A DNA stretch of 64,000 nt from Alkalibacterium pelagium. GTDB lineage: Bacteria; Bacillota; Bacilli; Lactobacillales; Carnobacteriaceae_A. Shown here piece after piece: positions 62,742 through 64,000 of the stretch. The position numbers and the translations under genes are program-made. The notes under the pieces were generated by a model. That model saw only the letters and a list, made by a program, of their open reading frames with translations, was not told where the DNA came from and ran no database searches. The DNA is taken from positions 21,729-85,728 of the forward strand of contig NZ_FNZU01000014.1 in assembly GCF_900109325.1 (NCBI RefSeq). The letters are read 5' to 3'. Positions within the stretch are counted from its first letter, which is position 1. Every line of letters starts with the position of its first letter.

Positions 62742-63560
62742 ATGGCTGAAATTACAATAGAAACAAAAATGAAGCTAGAACAATTATTTGGAATGGACTC
62801 TGGTTATGTCATGGATTTAAGCGGTTCACAGTTTGAAGATTTTATTTATGACAAAACAGGAATAAATATTTTTGACAAAAAATATAAATTTAGAAGTGGT
62901 TCAAAGGCAAATAGATTAAGAGCTTTTTGGAATTTGGAAAGTAATCAGAATGTTTCTAAATTAAATCTATCCCTTTTGGCTTATTGGGAGCAAAAATTTA
63001 GACTATCCGATCCTGACGAAGAAACTTTTTATTCGTTCTATCGTTTAAAAGAGGAATCTGTAAAAGAATTAAATATTTTATCAAAACAACCTAATAAAAA
63101 ATTTGATGTAAGTACAATCAAGAATCTACAAGTTGAAGAAAATTTTCAATTATTAAAAAATGATATCCAGAGGACTCTTAATGAAAACCAACCTCAGCTT
63201 GCTTTAGATAGGACACATACCTTATTAATGACTTATTTAAGAGAACTGTGTGAGACTCACGGTATTCCTTATGGTAATAAGGAACCATTAGATAATTTAT
63301 TTTCTAAATATACTAATTATTACAATCAAACAAAACCCTTTGAGTCCTCAATGACTACTAAGATTATGAAGATAGCTGCTCAAGCTCTGGAAAAATTTAA
63401 CAATGTAAGAAATAAGGAAAGTTTCGCTCATAGCAACAATGTAATAAGTTATGATGAAAGCAAACTCATAATTGATTTTGTTTTTCTAGTGTTAAAGTTC
63501 ATTGTTGAGTTAGAAAGTAAGCACGAAGAGGATACCGAAACGAATGAATTTCCTTTTTAG
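62742..63560 (+). CDS. Abortive infection family protein (Abi_C domain), candidate phage defence gene
   Basis: A 272-residue protein from ATG 62742, with AGGAGG eight bases upstream (a GTG at 62715 lies before the site). Residues about 10-80 form a domain with GSKANRLRAFW, known to me from other Abi-family proteins. The C-terminal 120 residues carry the Abi_C pattern RTHTLLMTYLRELCE and RNKESFAHSNN, a helical HEPN-like arrangement with the R-N-x5-H motif. It is AT-richer than the core genome and sits between a resolvase and an IS element. Phage defence is inferred from family and context. Confidence 0.75.
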   Translation: MAEITIETKMKLEQLFGMDSGYVMDLSGSQFEDFIYDKTGINIFDKKYKFRSGSKANRLRAFWNLESNQNVSKLNLSLLAYWEQKFRLSDPDEETFYSFYRLKEESVKELNILSKQPNKKFDVSTIKNLQVEENFQLLKNDIQRTLNENQPQLALDRTHTLLMTYLRELCETHGIPYGNKEPLDNLFSKYTNYYNQTKPFESSMTTKIMKIAAQALEKFNNVRNKESFAHSNNVISYDESKLIIDFVFLVLKFIVELESKHEEDTETNEFPF

Positions 63561-63673
63561 AATTGATTAGTACGACACTTTGTTATAGTTGTATTTCTTA
63601 GTTATAGAAAGGCCGAAATGGAAGGCATACGACCAAAGTTAATACCAGTTGAATTTGATTGTGCAATGATAAT

Positions 63674-64000
63674 CCTGAATAATTCATAGTACCTTGTCAG
63701 AACAGGCATTTATCCCGCTTTGATAAGGTTTATCACTCTATTCCTTCTTCACCCGTTGGGTGAAGAAAAAAACATACAAAAAGAGCACGCTCTATGTTAT
63801 TGTAAAGTCGACGAAAACAACAAAAACAAGAGGTGTGCTCAATGTCAACTTTACAAGAAAAGCAACTACAATTCAATCCCCATTTGGTTATGTCAAACGA
63901 TGGCGGTCAATTATCCAATGATTCCGGTCTCCTTTTACTCTTTGAATTTTTTCATAAGATCAAGTTCAAAGAGCTGGTTAACGAGTTATTGCATATTGAC
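63674..64000 (+). mobile_element. Left part of a second IS1380-family element (runs off window)
   Basis: Begins with CCTGAATAATTCAT, parallels the first copy at 53797, and includes the same TTCACCC-GTT-GGGTGAA hairpin (63748-63764) before the transposase start. Orientation is the same as the first copy. The right end is outside the window. Confidence 0.82.
63842..64000 (+). CDS. IS1380-family transposase, N-terminal part (continues beyond window)
   Basis: ATG 63842 after AAGAGGTG opens MSTLQEKQLQFNPH, followed by the SNDGGQLSNDSGLLLLFE motif; 53 codons are visible and the frame remains open at the edge. A DDE transposase would follow. Whether it is intact cannot be seen. Confidence 0.85.
   Translation, partial: MSTLQEKQLQFNPHLVMSNDGGQLSNDSGLLLLFEFFHKIKFKELVNELLHID

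Noticed and set aside
1..64000. tRNA and rRNA genes
   Set aside because: I looked through the intergenic regions for tRNA-like cloverleaf sequence and rRNA blocks and saw none; a covariance search was not possible.

Overview
The window is a low-GC Gram-positive chromosome segment (Bacillota, class Bacilli). Gene content and order follow Bacillus subtilis neighbourhoods (ytoI/nrnA; yhaO-yhaN-yhaM-prsA; hit/ecsAB; ytmP-trmB; ytpR-murC; polA-mutM-coaE-nrdR-dnaB-dnaI-thrS-infC-rpmI-rplT; yhfI-lplJ; spx-mecA-coiA-pepF-yjbH-yjbK-yjbM-nadK-rluD; ptsHI, ykwC, patA). No sporulation gene is visible. A PBP2a-type class A PBP, ClpE and a very acidic PrsA lipoprotein suggest a Lactobacillales member, perhaps of the Carnobacteriaceae (Alkalibacterium/Marinilactibacillus-like). 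That placement is inference; no rRNA is present to fix it.

About 1-53.75 kb is dense core genome. In order it holds nanoRNase and cell-wall synthesis (nrnA, pbp2A), an SbcCD-like pair with the YhaM exoribonuclease, the PrsA foldase, hit/ecsAB, D-amino-acid transaminase, tRNA methylation, an M42 peptidase, murC, then DNA replication and repair (polA, mutM, coaE, nrdR, dnaB, dnaI). Next come a T-box-controlled thrS and an L20-leader-controlled infC-rpmI-rplT operon, a HemY-like oxidase, lipoate ligase, and the stress/competence block spx-mecA-coiA-pepF-yjbH. Alarmone synthetase, NAD kinase, RF3, CtsR-controlled clpE, ptsHI and an aminotransferase complete the core. Regulatory sites are unusually readable: a T-box, an L20 leader, two CtsR operators and several near-consensus promoters.

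From 53.8 kb to the end is an accessory island bounded on both sides by left ends of IS1380-type elements in the same orientation. The first copy is truncated after 51 codons; the second runs off the window. Between them are copper-associated genes (DUF305, a two-repeat YdhK lipoprotein, a 5'-truncated lgt) with an orphan cop-box, a low-complexity PAR-repeat protein, and a zinc/cobalt/iron homeostasis set (CDF exporter, CzrA-like repressor, ZIP transporter, P1B-4 ATPase). A plasmid-type serine resolvase and an Abi_C-domain protein follow. The picture is of an integrated plasmid segment carrying metal resistance and a possible phage-defence gene.

The most notable points are: non-canonical start codons supported by Shine-Dalgarno placement (ATA for infC, ATT for the CDF exporter); SmtB/CzrA-type operators shared by the exporter operon and a ZIP gene; an apparent motor-less remnant of SftA at the ytpR-murC junction; three degenerate 51-bp repeats downstream of prsA; and an orphan copper operator.
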